64,000 nt of DNA from Duganella rivi (GTDB taxonomy: Bacteria; Pseudomonadota; Gammaproteobacteria; Burkholderiales; Burkholderiaceae_D). Position 1 is the first letter of the stretch. Every line of letters starts with the position of its first letter. A program made the position numbers and the translations under genes. Location: positions 124,001 through 188,000 of the forward strand of contig NZ_WWCK01000005.1 in NCBI RefSeq assembly GCF_009857435.1, in the 5' to 3' direction. The notes beneath the pieces were generated by a model. The model worked only from the letters and a program-made list of their open reading frames with translations, made no database searches and was not told where the DNA came from. Below are positions 56,301-64,000 of this stretch, piece by piece.

Positions 56301-59300
56301 CCGTGCTGAACTCGGATCAGGTGCAAGCCTTGACCACCGACCAGATCGTCGCCCTGAGCGGCGGCCAGTTCCGCGGCCTGAGCTCGGACGGCATTGCCGC
56401 CCTCAGCACCGACCAGGTGCGCGCGATCGAGACGCGCGACGTGGCCGTGCTGAACACCCAGCAGCTCAACAAACTGAGCACCGACCAGATCGTCGCCCTG
56501 CTGACCCAACAAATCTACGCGCTCAGCACGGCGCAGGAAGCGGCACTGACGGCCGACCAGATCAGCGTACTCAGCAGCGACCAGATCGACGCCCTGCGCA
56601 CGCTGTCGGCGCTGACCACGCGCCAGATCCGCGCCCTCACCAGCGACCAGATCGGCACCATCAACTCCACCGACATCGTCACGCTGACGACGCGCCAGCT
56701 GGCCGCCTTCACCAGCGACCAGCTGCAATCGCTGGGCACCGACCAGATCATCGCCCTCAACAGCGAGCAAATTGCCGCGCTCAGCACCTCGGCCATTGCC
56801 GTGCTCAGCACCGCCGCGATTGCCGCGATTGAAACGCGCGACATCCGCGCCATGCGCACCGCGCAAATCGCCCGCCTCAGTACCGACCAGGTGATGGCGC
56901 TGCGCACCGACCAGCTGATGGCCTTCACCACCGCCGAAGTGCGCGCGCTGACCGCCGACCAGCTGGCCGTGATGAGCAGCGACCAGCTGGCCGTACTGCA
57001 ACTGGCGCCGCTGGGCACCAAGCAAATCATCGCCCTGACCAGCGACCAGATTGCCACCATGGGCACGGCCGACTTTGCCGCCCTGAGCACGCAGCAAATT
57101 GGTGTGCTGACCTCCGACCAGGCCGGCGCAATTACCAGCGACCAGATGATCGCGCTGAACACCACCCAGCTGCGCGCGCTGAGCACCAGCGCCCTGGCCG
57201 CGCTGGCAACCGACCGCATCGTCGCGCTCACCAATAGCGACCTGGCCTCGCTCACCACGCGCCAGATCGCCGTGCTGACCACCGACCAGCTGCTGAGCCT
57301 GAAAACCCAGCAATTGCGCGCGCTCACCACCCAGGAAATCGCCGCGCTGACGCAACTGCAACTGGGCGCCATGAACAGCGAGCAGCTCGACGCCCTGCAG
57401 ACCCTGAGCGCGCTCAGCACGCGCCAGCTGCAGGCGCTGACCAGCGACCAGATTGCCACCCTGAACCTGGCCGACCTGCGCTCGCTGACCACGCGCCAGA
57501 TGGCCGCGCTGTCGACCGAACAGATCGCCGCGCTGACCACCGCCCAGATCGTTGGCATGCTGACCGAGCAACTGCGCTCGCTGGGCGTGGCTGCCATCCA
57601 GGCTCTGAGCAGCGAGCAGATCCTGGCGCTGACCGCCAACGAGCTGGCCAACATGAGCACGCGCCAGATCGCCTCGCTCACCACCGACCAGATCCTGGTG
57701 CTGCGCACCGACCAGATCCAGGCGCTGACCACGCAGGAAATTGCCGCCCTGACCACGGCGCAGAAATCGATCCTGACCAGCGACCAGCTGGGCGCCCTGA
57801 GCTCGCTGGCGAGCTTCACCACCGCCTCGATCGCGGCCCTGACCACCGACCAGATTATTTCTCTGTCGCTTGGCATCTTCGCCAACCTGACGACCAACCA
57901 GATCGCTTCGCTGAGCACCGACCAGGCCTCGGTGCTGACCACCAACCAGATCGTCGCCCTGACCACGCAGCAGGCACGCGCCCTGAGCAGCCGCCAGCTG
58001 GGCGTGCTGAGCACCGACCAGCTGCGCGCCATGGAACTACAAGACTTGCAGGCGCTGGGCACCAAGCAAATCGTCGGCCTCACCACTGACCAGGTGAGCA
58101 ACCTGCTGCTGGGCCAGATCAACGGCCTGAGCACGCAAATCATCGCTGCGCTGACCACCGCGCAGGTGCACGCGCTGACCACCGACCAACTCGCTAACCT
58201 GGCCACGCTGGCGCCGCTGACCAGCCGCCAGATCGGCGCCCTGACCACCGCGCAAATCGCCAGCCTGGGCAGCATCGCCACGCTGAAAACCAACCAGATC
58301 GCCGGCCTCACCAGCGCCCAGATCGGCGCCCTGACCACTGACCAGATCGTCGCCCTGACCACCGGCCAGATTCGCAGCCTGAGCTCGGCCACCCTGGCCG
58401 CGCTGAGCACCGAGCAGGTGGTCGCCATCGAGGCGGTGGACATCGCCGCGCTGGGCAGCAACCAGATCGTCGGCCTGAACAGCGACCAGCTGGGCGCCCT
58501 GACCGCCAACCAGTTTGCCGCCATCGGCACCAAGGTACTGAGCGCCTTCACCACCAAGCAGATCGCCGCGCTGAGCACGGCACAGATCGACAGCCTGGCC
58601 TCGCTGGCGCCGCTAACCACCGCGCAAATCCGCGCCCTGACCTCGGACCAGCTCAGCAACCTGCTGCTGGGCCAGATCGTCACGCTGAAGACCCAGCAAC
58701 TGAGCGTACTCAGCAGCCAGCAAGTGCAAGTGCTGACCACCGAGCAGATCGTCGCGCTGACCACCCAGCAGGTGCGCGGCCTCGGCACGGCGGCCCTGCG
58801 CTACCTGACCACCGAGCAAACCGCCGCCATCGAACTGGCCGACATTGCCGCGCTGACCACCGCGCAAGTGGCCAGCCTGACCAGCGACCAAATCCAGGCG
58901 CTGACCGTCCCGCAACTGTCGGCCTTCACCTCGCAGGAAATCGCGGCGCTGACCACGGCCCAGCTGGGCGTGATGAGCACCCAGCAGTTTGCCGCGCTGG
59001 GCAGCCTCGGCGGCCTAGGCACCAAGCAAATCGCCGGCATGAGCTCGGATCAGATCATGGCCCTGACACCGAGCCAGATCGCCAACCTGAAGACCGTGCA
59101 GCTGGCGGCGCTGACCAGCTACCAGATCCAGTTCCTGAGCTCCGACCAAATCCCGGCGCTGACCACGGCGCAAATGCGCTCGCTGTCGACCCAGGCTCTT
59201 GCCGCGCTCAGCAGCGACCAGCTCAACTACCTGGAATACGACGACATCCGCGCGCTGACCTCGCGCCAGATCGCCGCGCTGACCAGCGACCAGCTGGGCG

Positions 59301-62300
59301 GCCTGTCGAACACCCAGTACGGTTCCCTGACCACGCAGGAAATCGCCGGCTTCAGCACGCGCCAGATCGGCTACCTGACCACGCCGCAGCTGGAAGCGCT
59401 GAGTACCCTGACCGCGCTCAACAGCAGCCAGATCCGCGCCCTGACCACCGACCAGATCAACGCGCTGTCGGTGGGCAGCCTGATCACGCTCAAGACCAGC
59501 CAGCTGGCGGCGCTGACCAGCGCGCAAGCGGGCGGCCTGACCGATCCGCAACTGATCGCGCTGTCGACCGCACAGGTACGCGCGCTGTCCACCGGCCTGA
59601 TCTCGCGCCTGAACTTGACGCAAATCGTCGCCATCGAAGTGGAAGACTTTGCCGCCATGAGCACGGCACAGCTGCGTTCGCTGACCACCGACCAGATGCA
59701 AGTGCTGACCACCGACCAGCTGCACTCGCTGAACGCGGCCAGCATTGCCGCTTTCACCCAGACGCAGATCGGCGCGCTGGATGCCAACCAGCTGGCCGCA
59801 CTGGGCAATCTGTCGGACTACACCACCAACCAGATTGCCGGCCTGTCGACCACCCGCATTGCCTCGCTGACCCAGGGCGATATCGACTCGCTGAGCACGC
59901 GCCAGATCGGCGCCCTGACCTCGCTGCAAGTGTCGGTGCTGGATCAAAACCAGCTGGCCTTCCTGAGCGGCGAGCAAGTCGGCGCCCTGAGCACCAACGC
60001 GCTCAAGGGTCTGGACTTCAACAATATCCAGTTCATCGACGCTGGCGACTTTGCCTTCTTCAAGTCCTCGCAACTGGGCTCGCTCAATAGCGACCAGCTG
60101 CAAGCGCTGAGCACCGACCAGGTGGCCGCGCTGAGCACGCAAAGCCTGAACGGCGTGAAAGCCACCCAGGTGCCGCTGCTGAGTACCGACCAGCTCAACG
60201 CGCTGGGCAATATTGCCGCCCTGAGCACGGCGCAAGTGCGCGCGCTGACCACCGACCAGCTGCCGGGCCTGTCGGCGGCCCAGATTGCCGCCATGAACAC
60301 CAAGCAGATCGCGGCGCTGACCAACACCCAGACGCCGATGCTGACCTCGGATCAGATCATCGCCCTCGATACCGGCGACCTGATCGCGATGAACACGCGC
60401 GCCCTGCAAGCGCTGACCACCGACCAGATCATCGCCATCGAGGCGGCCGACATCGCGGCGCTGCGTTCGGCGCAGCTGGCGGCACTGACCACCGACCAGT
60501 TCGTGTCCATCACCACCGACCAGATCGGCGTGCTGAGCACGGGCGCCATGGCCGGCATCAGCATCAACCAGGCCCACATCCTGACCACCGACCAGATCGT
60601 CGCGCTGACCGGCGGCCAGCTGCGCGCCATGAGCACCAAGGCGATTGCCGCGCTCGACACCGACCAGTTCGCGTCCATCGAGGCGGGCGACCTGGTCTCG
60701 CTGACCACCGCGCAAATCGTGGCGCTGGGCACCAAGGACATGATCTCGATCACCAACGCCCAGCTGCAGGCGCTGACCTCGCAGCAGGTGCGCGCGCTGA
60801 CCACGGCGCAGGTCAACACCCTGACCACCGACCAGCTGGCGCTGATCCCGCTGGGCTGGCTGCCGACCCGCGCCATTGCCGGCCTGGCCACCGACAGCCT
60901 GAGCTCGCTGACCGACGAGCAGCTGGCGTCGCTGAGCACGGCGCAGATTGCCGTGCTGTCGACCAAGCAGATCGCCTCGCTCAACACGCACCAGATCCAG
61001 GCGCTGAGCCTGGCCCAGTGGCGCGCCATGAGCACCAATGCGATCCGCGCGCTCGACTCCGACCAGCTGGCGGCGCTGGAGCAGGAAGACCTGGCCGGTC
61101 TCAAGACCAATCAGATCGCCGCGCTGAGCACGCTGCAGGTGTCGCAGCTGAGCGTGGATCAGATGGGCCAGTTCACCACGCAGGAAATCGCCGCGCTGAC
61201 GCAGGCGCAGATCAAGGCGCTGAGCACCGAGCAGCTGGCGGGCCTGGTCTCGCTGAATCCGCTGACCGCGCTGCAATTTAGCGCCCTGACCAGCGACCAG
61301 CTGCAATCGCTGGACGCCGACCACATCGCCACGCTGAAAACCGCGCAGATCGCTTCGCTGGTCAAGGCGCAGGTTGCCATCCTCAGCACCGGGCAAATCA
61401 TCGCCCTGACCACGGCGCAAACGCGCGCGCTGTCGGCGGTCGGCCTGACCGGCCTGACTTCTGATCAGATCGCTGCGATGGAAGTGGAAGACGTGCAAGC
61501 GCTGAGCAGTGTGCAGATCGGCCTCCTGAGCACGCAGCAATTCAGCTCACTGACCGGCGACCAGCTGGCTGGCCTGAAAACCGCCCAGATCAAGGGCATT
61601 ACCGCCAACGACATCAAGGCGCTGAGTACCGACCAGCTCAACGCCCTGTCCACGCTAGGCACGCTGAACGATACCCAGGTGCAAGCGCTGACCTCGGATC
61701 AGCTCAGCTCGATGGACGCTGACAGCTTCGAGTCGCTGCGCTCGGCGCAAATGGCGGCGCTCAAGCAGGCGCAGATCGCCATGCTGTCGACCGACCAGTT
61801 GGGCAATTTGACCACCCAGCAAGCGAGCGGCCTGACGCTGAAATACCTGACCACCGACCAGATCCCGCTGCTGAGCGTGAATGCGATGTCAGCCGTCACC
61901 TCGGCGCAGCTGCCGACGCTGACCACCGCGCAGGTTTCGGTGCTGACGGCCGATCAGCTGAACGCGCTCTCGACCCGCGCCCTGCCGTCGCTGACGCAGC
62001 TGCAAGTGCGGGCGCTGACCACCGACCAGCTCAACGGCCTCAACACCATGAGCAAGCTGGCCACGGCGCAGATTTCGTATCTGACCTCCGACCAGATCGG
62101 CATGCTGGACGACAACCTGTTCGACACCCTGAGCACGCGCCAGCTGGCCGCGTTCAACTCGACGCAGATCCTCGGCCTGACCACCTCGCAGATCGGCACC
62201 TTCAATACCGCCGAGATCGGCGCACTGTCGGCCAACGCCATCAACGCCTTCAACTCCGACCAGGTGGCGTCGCTCGATGCGACCGACATCGGGGCGCTGA

Positions 62301-63280
62301 AGTCGGCGCAGATCAACGGCCTGAAGGCGGCCACGATGGCGCGCCTGAGCGTCGACCAGGTGGCGGCCTTCACCACCCAGCAGATGCGCACCATGAGCAA
62401 CGCCGTGCTGAAATTCATGAGCACCGACCAACTGGCCGGCTTGACCATGACCCAGGTCTCGGCGCTGACCTCGGCGCAAATCTCGGCGCTGACCACCGAC
62501 CAGCGCTCGGTGCTGACGGTCAGCCCGCTGATCCTGGACCTCGACGGCAACGGCGTCACCACGCTGGGCATCGGCAGCGGTGTGCAGTTCGACATCCGCG
62601 CCAACGGCCAGAAGGTCAACACCGGCTGGGTCGGATCGGGCGACGGCTTGCTGGCACTGGACCGCAACGGCGACGGCCTCATCAACGACGGCAGCGAATT
62701 GTTCGGTACCGCAACGAACAGCAGCAGCGGCGGCAAATCCGCCGACGGCTTCGCTGCACTGGCCGACCTCGACAGCAACCATGACGGCGTGGTCGACAGC
62801 AAAGATGCGCAATACGGCGCGCTGCGCGTGTGGGTAGACAGCAATGCGGACGGCGTCAGCCAGGCCGACGAGCTGAAAACCCTGGCCTCGCTCAACATCG
62901 CCAGCCTGAAAGTGACGGCGCAGGCAAGCAGCGTGGTCGACAACGGCAACTGGATCGGCCTGCAATCGAGCTACACCAGCAGCGACGGCAGCACGCACGC
63001 GCTGGCCGACGTCTGGTTCCTGGCCGCGCATACCGCCACGCTGACGCAAGCGATCGGCAGTTACAGCCAGCAGCCGGACAGCACCAGCAGCACCGCCGGC
63101 CACCTGACCCAGCCAAGCACCGATAGCAGCCTCAACAACAGCGTCGTAGCACTGGCGGACCAGATGCAGCAATACCAGTCCACCACCGCGCTGAGCGGCG
63201 CCGCCACGGCAACGCACGAGGACTGGCTGCGCAAGCCAGCCTACGCCAACAGCAGCCAGGGCATCCTGGCTGCCAAATAA
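53321..63280 (+). CDS. Giant octapeptide-repeat protein with C-terminal EF-hand-like calcium-binding domain
   Basis: A 3319-residue protein with no recognised enzyme domain. Residues about 7-3065 consist of some 380 tandem eight-residue units, consensus xAL(S/T)(T/S)xQ(I/V/L), e.g. AALTTDQI. A higher-order unit of 134 residues recurs: an acidic octad (AAIETRDI), six octads, a shortened six-residue unit (AALKSL), two octads, a second acidic octad (SLETKDV type) and six more octads. The last 250 residues start LILDLDGNGV and hold three calcium-loop motifs (DRNGDGLINDGSE, DSNHDGVVDSKD, DSNADGVSQADE). I saw no cysteine and no N-terminal signal peptide. This C-terminal domain is common in large secreted type I (RTX-type) proteins, so export by such a system or by the flagellar apparatus is possible. 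GGAG precedes ATG 53321 by nine bases; ATG 53294 is a weaker alternative. Similar proteins are, as I recall, sometimes labelled heme-utilisation protein; nothing here shows heme use. Confidence 0.85.
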   Translation: MSTIVPTFTTDDILSWTTYQITTLTTEDMQAFSSDQIGAFSTNNIRALSTLQISRLSLDGILGLTTDAIQAIKPTNIPVLTSDQILTLSTDQLVALTTQEMTALTSRQLNVLAPTQLAALETNDIRALLTQQVNAISSDQIVNLTTDQLTSMSSQQLRAISTRAIAALSTQQVASLTSNQLQQIATQQINSLTAGQLFYMSTDQIAQLSTLQIASLATASLQNLSSEQFAAIETRDLIWMTSQQIRALTYTQLSGLSTDQARALRSNEIAALRADQLNVLTTDQLLAFTSLSPLTSAQIAGLTTDQITSLATQTVAALTSAQLAAFNGDQVMALNTNQVVALSSLQVGALTTNAVSQLTTDQIAAIETRDIPALTSSQLRVLSSEQLNALSTQQVFMLSTAIIPFLRPDQLGMMSTDQIAALKSLVTLTTAQIQGLTTDQLISLETKDVVALTSAQVAAFTYDQVQAFTTDQVVLLSSQQVAGLTTSMLTQMTTGQIAAIETRDITALNSAQLRVLSTEQLAAMSTGQYAVLASDILATLLPEQIAALSSDQLAALKNLLTLTTAQFAALTTDQLVTLETKDLVALTSNQLAALTADQVTALTTDQVVQLTSQQVGALTTSVVAQLSTAQIAAIETRDIRALTTNQIRALTTDQLVALTTAQIYSLTTEDAQALRPDQLAALTTDQIVAIKSLLPLTTMQVSSLTTDQIIALETKVIAALTNAQLASLNIDQVQALTSDQLVALTTQQVAGLNTVTLSELTTQQVQALETRDVAVLSGNQIRSLSTDQIVALATDQVAALNAAAEQALTLDQIASLTTDQIVALKSLVPLTTAQIQAMTTAQLVSIESKDVIALTSAQLAALTSDQVQALTSDQVIGLTVTQFADLSTNMLNTLTTDQIRLIETRDIGALRTQQVARLSTDQLVSLLTDQFTALSSAAVGALTTDQITVLTSDQLNAMATLAGVSSRQLAAFTTAQLSALTTRNLATLASNQLTVLNSDQVQALTTDQIVALSGGQFRGLSSDGIAALSTDQVRAIETRDVAVLNTQQLNKLSTDQIVALLTQQIYALSTAQEAALTADQISVLSSDQIDALRTLSALTTRQIRALTSDQIGTINSTDIVTLTTRQLAAFTSDQLQSLGTDQIIALNSEQIAALSTSAIAVLSTAAIAAIETRDIRAMRTAQIARLSTDQVMALRTDQLMAFTTAEVRALTADQLAVMSSDQLAVLQLAPLGTKQIIALTSDQIATMGTADFAALSTQQIGVLTSDQAGAITSDQMIALNTTQLRALSTSALAALATDRIVALTNSDLASLTTRQIAVLTTDQLLSLKTQQLRALTTQEIAALTQLQLGAMNSEQLDALQTLSALSTRQLQALTSDQIATLNLADLRSLTTRQMAALSTEQIAALTTAQIVGMLTEQLRSLGVAAIQALSSEQILALTANELANMSTRQIASLTTDQILVLRTDQIQALTTQEIAALTTAQKSILTSDQLGALSSLASFTTASIAALTTDQIISLSLGIFANLTTNQIASLSTDQASVLTTNQIVALTTQQARALSSRQLGVLSTDQLRAMELQDLQALGTKQIVGLTTDQVSNLLLGQINGLSTQIIAALTTAQVHALTTDQLANLATLAPLTSRQIGALTTAQIASLGSIATLKTNQIAGLTSAQIGALTTDQIVALTTGQIRSLSSATLAALSTEQVVAIEAVDIAALGSNQIVGLNSDQLGALTANQFAAIGTKVLSAFTTKQIAALSTAQIDSLASLAPLTTAQIRALTSDQLSNLLLGQIVTLKTQQLSVLSSQQVQVLTTEQIVALTTQQVRGLGTAALRYLTTEQTAAIELADIAALTTAQVASLTSDQIQALTVPQLSAFTSQEIAALTTAQLGVMSTQQFAALGSLGGLGTKQIAGMSSDQIMALTPSQIANLKTVQLAALTSYQIQFLSSDQIPALTTAQMRSLSTQALAALSSDQLNYLEYDDIRALTSRQIAALTSDQLGGLSNTQYGSLTTQEIAGFSTRQIGYLTTPQLEALSTLTALNSSQIRALTTDQINALSVGSLITLKTSQLAALTSAQAGGLTDPQLIALSTAQVRALSTGLISRLNLTQIVAIEVEDFAAMSTAQLRSLTTDQMQVLTTDQLHSLNAASIAAFTQTQIGALDANQLAALGNLSDYTTNQIAGLSTTRIASLTQGDIDSLSTRQIGALTSLQVSVLDQNQLAFLSGEQVGALSTNALKGLDFNNIQFIDAGDFAFFKSSQLGSLNSDQLQALSTDQVAALSTQSLNGVKATQVPLLSTDQLNALGNIAALSTAQVRALTTDQLPGLSAAQIAAMNTKQIAALTNTQTPMLTSDQIIALDTGDLIAMNTRALQALTTDQIIAIEAADIAALRSAQLAALTTDQFVSITTDQIGVLSTGAMAGISINQAHILTTDQIVALTGGQLRAMSTKAIAALDTDQFASIEAGDLVSLTTAQIVALGTKDMISITNAQLQALTSQQVRALTTAQVNTLTTDQLALIPLGWLPTRAIAGLATDSLSSLTDEQLASLSTAQIAVLSTKQIASLNTHQIQALSLAQWRAMSTNAIRALDSDQLAALEQEDLAGLKTNQIAALSTLQVSQLSVDQMGQFTTQEIAALTQAQIKALSTEQLAGLVSLNPLTALQFSALTSDQLQSLDADHIATLKTAQIASLVKAQVAILSTGQIIALTTAQTRALSAVGLTGLTSDQIAAMEVEDVQALSSVQIGLLSTQQFSSLTGDQLAGLKTAQIKGITANDIKALSTDQLNALSTLGTLNDTQVQALTSDQLSSMDADSFESLRSAQMAALKQAQIAMLSTDQLGNLTTQQASGLTLKYLTTDQIPLLSVNAMSAVTSAQLPTLTTAQVSVLTADQLNALSTRALPSLTQLQVRALTTDQLNGLNTMSKLATAQISYLTSDQIGMLDDNLFDTLSTRQLAAFNSTQILGLTTSQIGTFNTAEIGALSANAINAFNSDQVASLDATDIGALKSAQINGLKAATMARLSVDQVAAFTTQQMRTMSNAVLKFMSTDQLAGLTMTQVSALTSAQISALTTDQRSVLTVSPLILDLDGNGVTTLGIGSGVQFDIRANGQKVNTGWVGSGDGLLALDRNGDGLINDGSELFGTATNSSSGGKSADGFAALADLDSNHDGVVDSKDAQYGALRVWVDSNADGVSQADELKTLASLNIASLKVTAQASSVVDNGNWIGLQSSYTSSDGSTHALADVWFLAAHTATLTQAIGSYSQQPDSTSSTAGHLTQPSTDSSLNNSVVALADQMQQYQSTTALSGAATATHEDWLRKPAYANSSQGILAAK
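53339..62513 (+). repeat. 24-bp octad-coding tandem repeat array
   Basis: The coding strand repeats about every 24 bases, built around motifs like CTGACCACCGACCAG, each unit encoding one octad. Synonymous and amino-acid differences between units are frequent, so it is an old, diverged array rather than a fresh minisatellite. Units are coded continuously, with no stop or frame change. Confidence 0.9.
54017..61481 (+). repeat. 402-bp higher-order repeats within the giant gene
   Basis: The codon at the third position of the acidic octad (Glu of AAIETRDI or its counterpart) recurs at 54017, 54419, 54821, 55223, 55625, 56027, 56429, 56831, 57230, 57632, 58034, 58430, 58832, 59234, 59636, 60038, 60440, 60680, 61079 and 61481. 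Fifteen of nineteen intervals are exactly 402 bases; the others are 399, 396, 240 and 399, all multiples of three. At 57230 and 57632 the octad keeps phase but Glu is replaced by Thr. Confidence 0.92.
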
Positions 63281-63298
63281 AATCAGGGTCGGCAAACA

Positions 63299-63330
63299 AA
63301 AACGGCCAGCTTTTACAAGCTGGCCGTTTT
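63299..63330. terminator. Bidirectional terminator between the giant gene and flgL
   Basis: A 14-base stem, AAAACGGCCAGCTT pairing with AAGCTGGCCGTTTT around TTAC, has A/T runs on both sides, so it can stop transcription from either direction. Confidence 0.93.
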
Positions 63331-63349
63331 CATTGGAGCGGATTTTTCT

Positions 63350-64000
63350 TTAGCTGATGTAGTTGAACAGCGAGAGCCCGGACATGGTGGTGAACGATTT
63401 CTGCGCCGCCGTCAGCGTGGTCTGCTGCTGTGTGAACAGCGAGATCGCCGCCGTGTAGTCCACGTCCTGCAATTGCGACAAGGTGGTCGCGTACTGCAAG
63501 CCGAGGTCGTCGCCCGAGCTGTCGAGGTAGTCGATTTCTTTCAGGCGCGAACCGACCGCCGCCTGCACCGACAGCACGTTGTCGGTCGCATTGTCGACGT
63601 TCACTTGTAACTGGTTGAGCTTGTTGCTCAGGCTGGCTTGCCCGGCCGCACCGCTGCCCGGCGCGCGCAGCGCGTCGATGAAGCCTTGCACGGTGGTGAA
63701 GATCGACTGGTTGGTGGACGGCGCCACCGCGAAGTTATCGCCGTCCGCAGGGTCGCCCTTGACGTCGAACTGGATGCCGTCAAAGGTGATGTTCTGACCA
63801 CTCACATAATCTTGCGGCACGGCCGGCACCGGCGCCGGCGGCACCGGATTGCCGGTGGTCAGGTCGGTCACGGTGTAGGTGGTTTTCTTGGGCACGCCCG
63901 CCGTTTCTGGCACTACCTGGAAATCAATCTGGTATTTGTGGCCGGTCAGCAGCGTCGCGTCCTTGACCGAGCCGGCGCTGATGATGCCGCTGCCATTGCG
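63350..64000 (-). CDS. flgL: Flagellar hook-associated protein 3 (partial, 5' end outside window)
   Basis: Codes for the hook-filament junction protein FlgL; 216 C-terminal residues are visible and the frame is open to the window edge. The flagellin-like C-terminus is clear: LSNKLNQLQVNVDNATDNVLSVQAAVGSRLKEIDYLDSS (key token VQAAVGSRLKEIDYLD), then SQLQDVDYTAAISLFTQQQTTLTAAQKSFTTMSGLSLFNYIS (key tokens LQDVDYTAAISLFTQQQ and LSLFNYI at the end). The visible upstream part, with TTYTVTDLTTGNPVPP and GIQFDVKGDPADGD, is the typical variable domain. It is transcribed toward the giant gene and stops at the shared terminator. The flgK side would lie beyond 64000. Confidence 0.93.
   Translation of the reverse strand, partial: RNGSGIISAGSVKDATLLTGHKYQIDFQVVPETAGVPKKTTYTVTDLTTGNPVPPAPVPAVPQDYVSGQNITFDGIQFDVKGDPADGDNFAVAPSTNQSIFTTVQGFIDALRAPGSGAAGQASLSNKLNQLQVNVDNATDNVLSVQAAVGSRLKEIDYLDSSGDDLGLQYATTLSQLQDVDYTAAISLFTQQQTTLTAAQKSFTTMSGLSLFNYIS

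Noticed and set aside
55313..61540. Very long open frames on the minus strand opposite the giant repeat gene (up to about 840 codons)
   Set aside because: The regular 24-bp repeat with few possible antisense stops keeps these frames open. Their products are low-complexity images of the octads, with no ribosome sites or domains.
53339..62513. Possible CRISPR array or non-coding minisatellite because of the 24-bp periodicity
   Set aside because: There are no unique spacers between identical repeats; the frame is open throughout, with coding-type variation, so it is a protein repeat.
53339..62513. Resemblance of LTTDQIVAL to the start of TAL-effector repeats (LTPDQVVAIAS)
   Set aside because: Only the helix-capping start is alike. 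TAL repeats are about 34 residues with a base-reading pair, whereas these units are eight residues with no second helix, so DNA recognition is not supported.

Overview
The window reads as a chromosomal segment of a G+C-rich, motile betaproteobacterium. Gene content and protein style (zwf-hexR, rph-rdgB-hemW next to a Ser/Thr kinase/phosphatase pair, yicC/gmk/rpoZ/spoT, one long flagellar locus) fit the Oxalobacteraceae (Massilia, Duganella or Janthinobacterium-like). That placement is inference from gene families, since the window has no rRNA. I saw no tRNA, rRNA, CRISPR array or prophage. No stretch longer than 300 bases lacks a gene; the longest gap is the fliC leader (31925-32220).

Layout. 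1-4908: sugar metabolism (zwf, hexR, a DUF3052 protein, an EamA-type transporter, tal), with a candidate HexR operator ahead of zwf. 5018-10817: a three-gene RND efflux operon (periplasmic adaptor, inner-membrane pump, outer-membrane channel). 10915-13709: a patatin-like lipase and a chemoreceptor. 13675-18243 (minus strand): a five-gene operon of Ser/Thr kinase, PP2C phosphatase, rph, rdgB and hemW. 18318-24203: yicC, then three small accessory genes, then gmk-rpoZ-spoT. 24292-28234 (minus strand): a REP-associated tyrosine transposase, a periplasmic binding protein, greB and a secreted beta-propeller protein with lower G+C. 28369-31924: a NarL-type two-component pair and a diguanylate cyclase. 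32221-53235: flagellar genes fliC-flaG-fliD-fliS-fliT, a fliK-like/flhX pair, ycgR, fliE (reverse) and fliF to fliR. 53321-63280: a single gene for a 3319-residue octapeptide-repeat protein. 63350-64000: the 3' part of flgL (reverse).

How it fits together. The flagellar region supplies the export gate (FliOPQR), the ATPase complex (FliHIJ), the MS/C ring and switch (FliF, FliG, FliM, FliN), FliE and FliL, hook-length control (FliK), and filament, cap and chaperones (FliC, FliD, FliS, FliT). YcgR and the nearby diguanylate cyclase tie it to c-di-GMP. Sigma-28-like promoters can be read ahead of fliC and fliD, and tandem terminators split fliK from fliL.

Two things stand out. First, the giant protein between fliR and flgL is built from about 380 copies of an eight-residue unit arranged in 134-residue (402-bp) super-repeats that keep exact phase over most of the gene, ending in an EF-hand-like calcium-binding domain. 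Second, a family of intergenic palindromes begins with GGGGTCWG. Two are short, one of them beside the REP-transposase gene. Two are long near-perfect hairpins that share two 8-mers at identical spacing while the sequence between differs and stays self-complementary.
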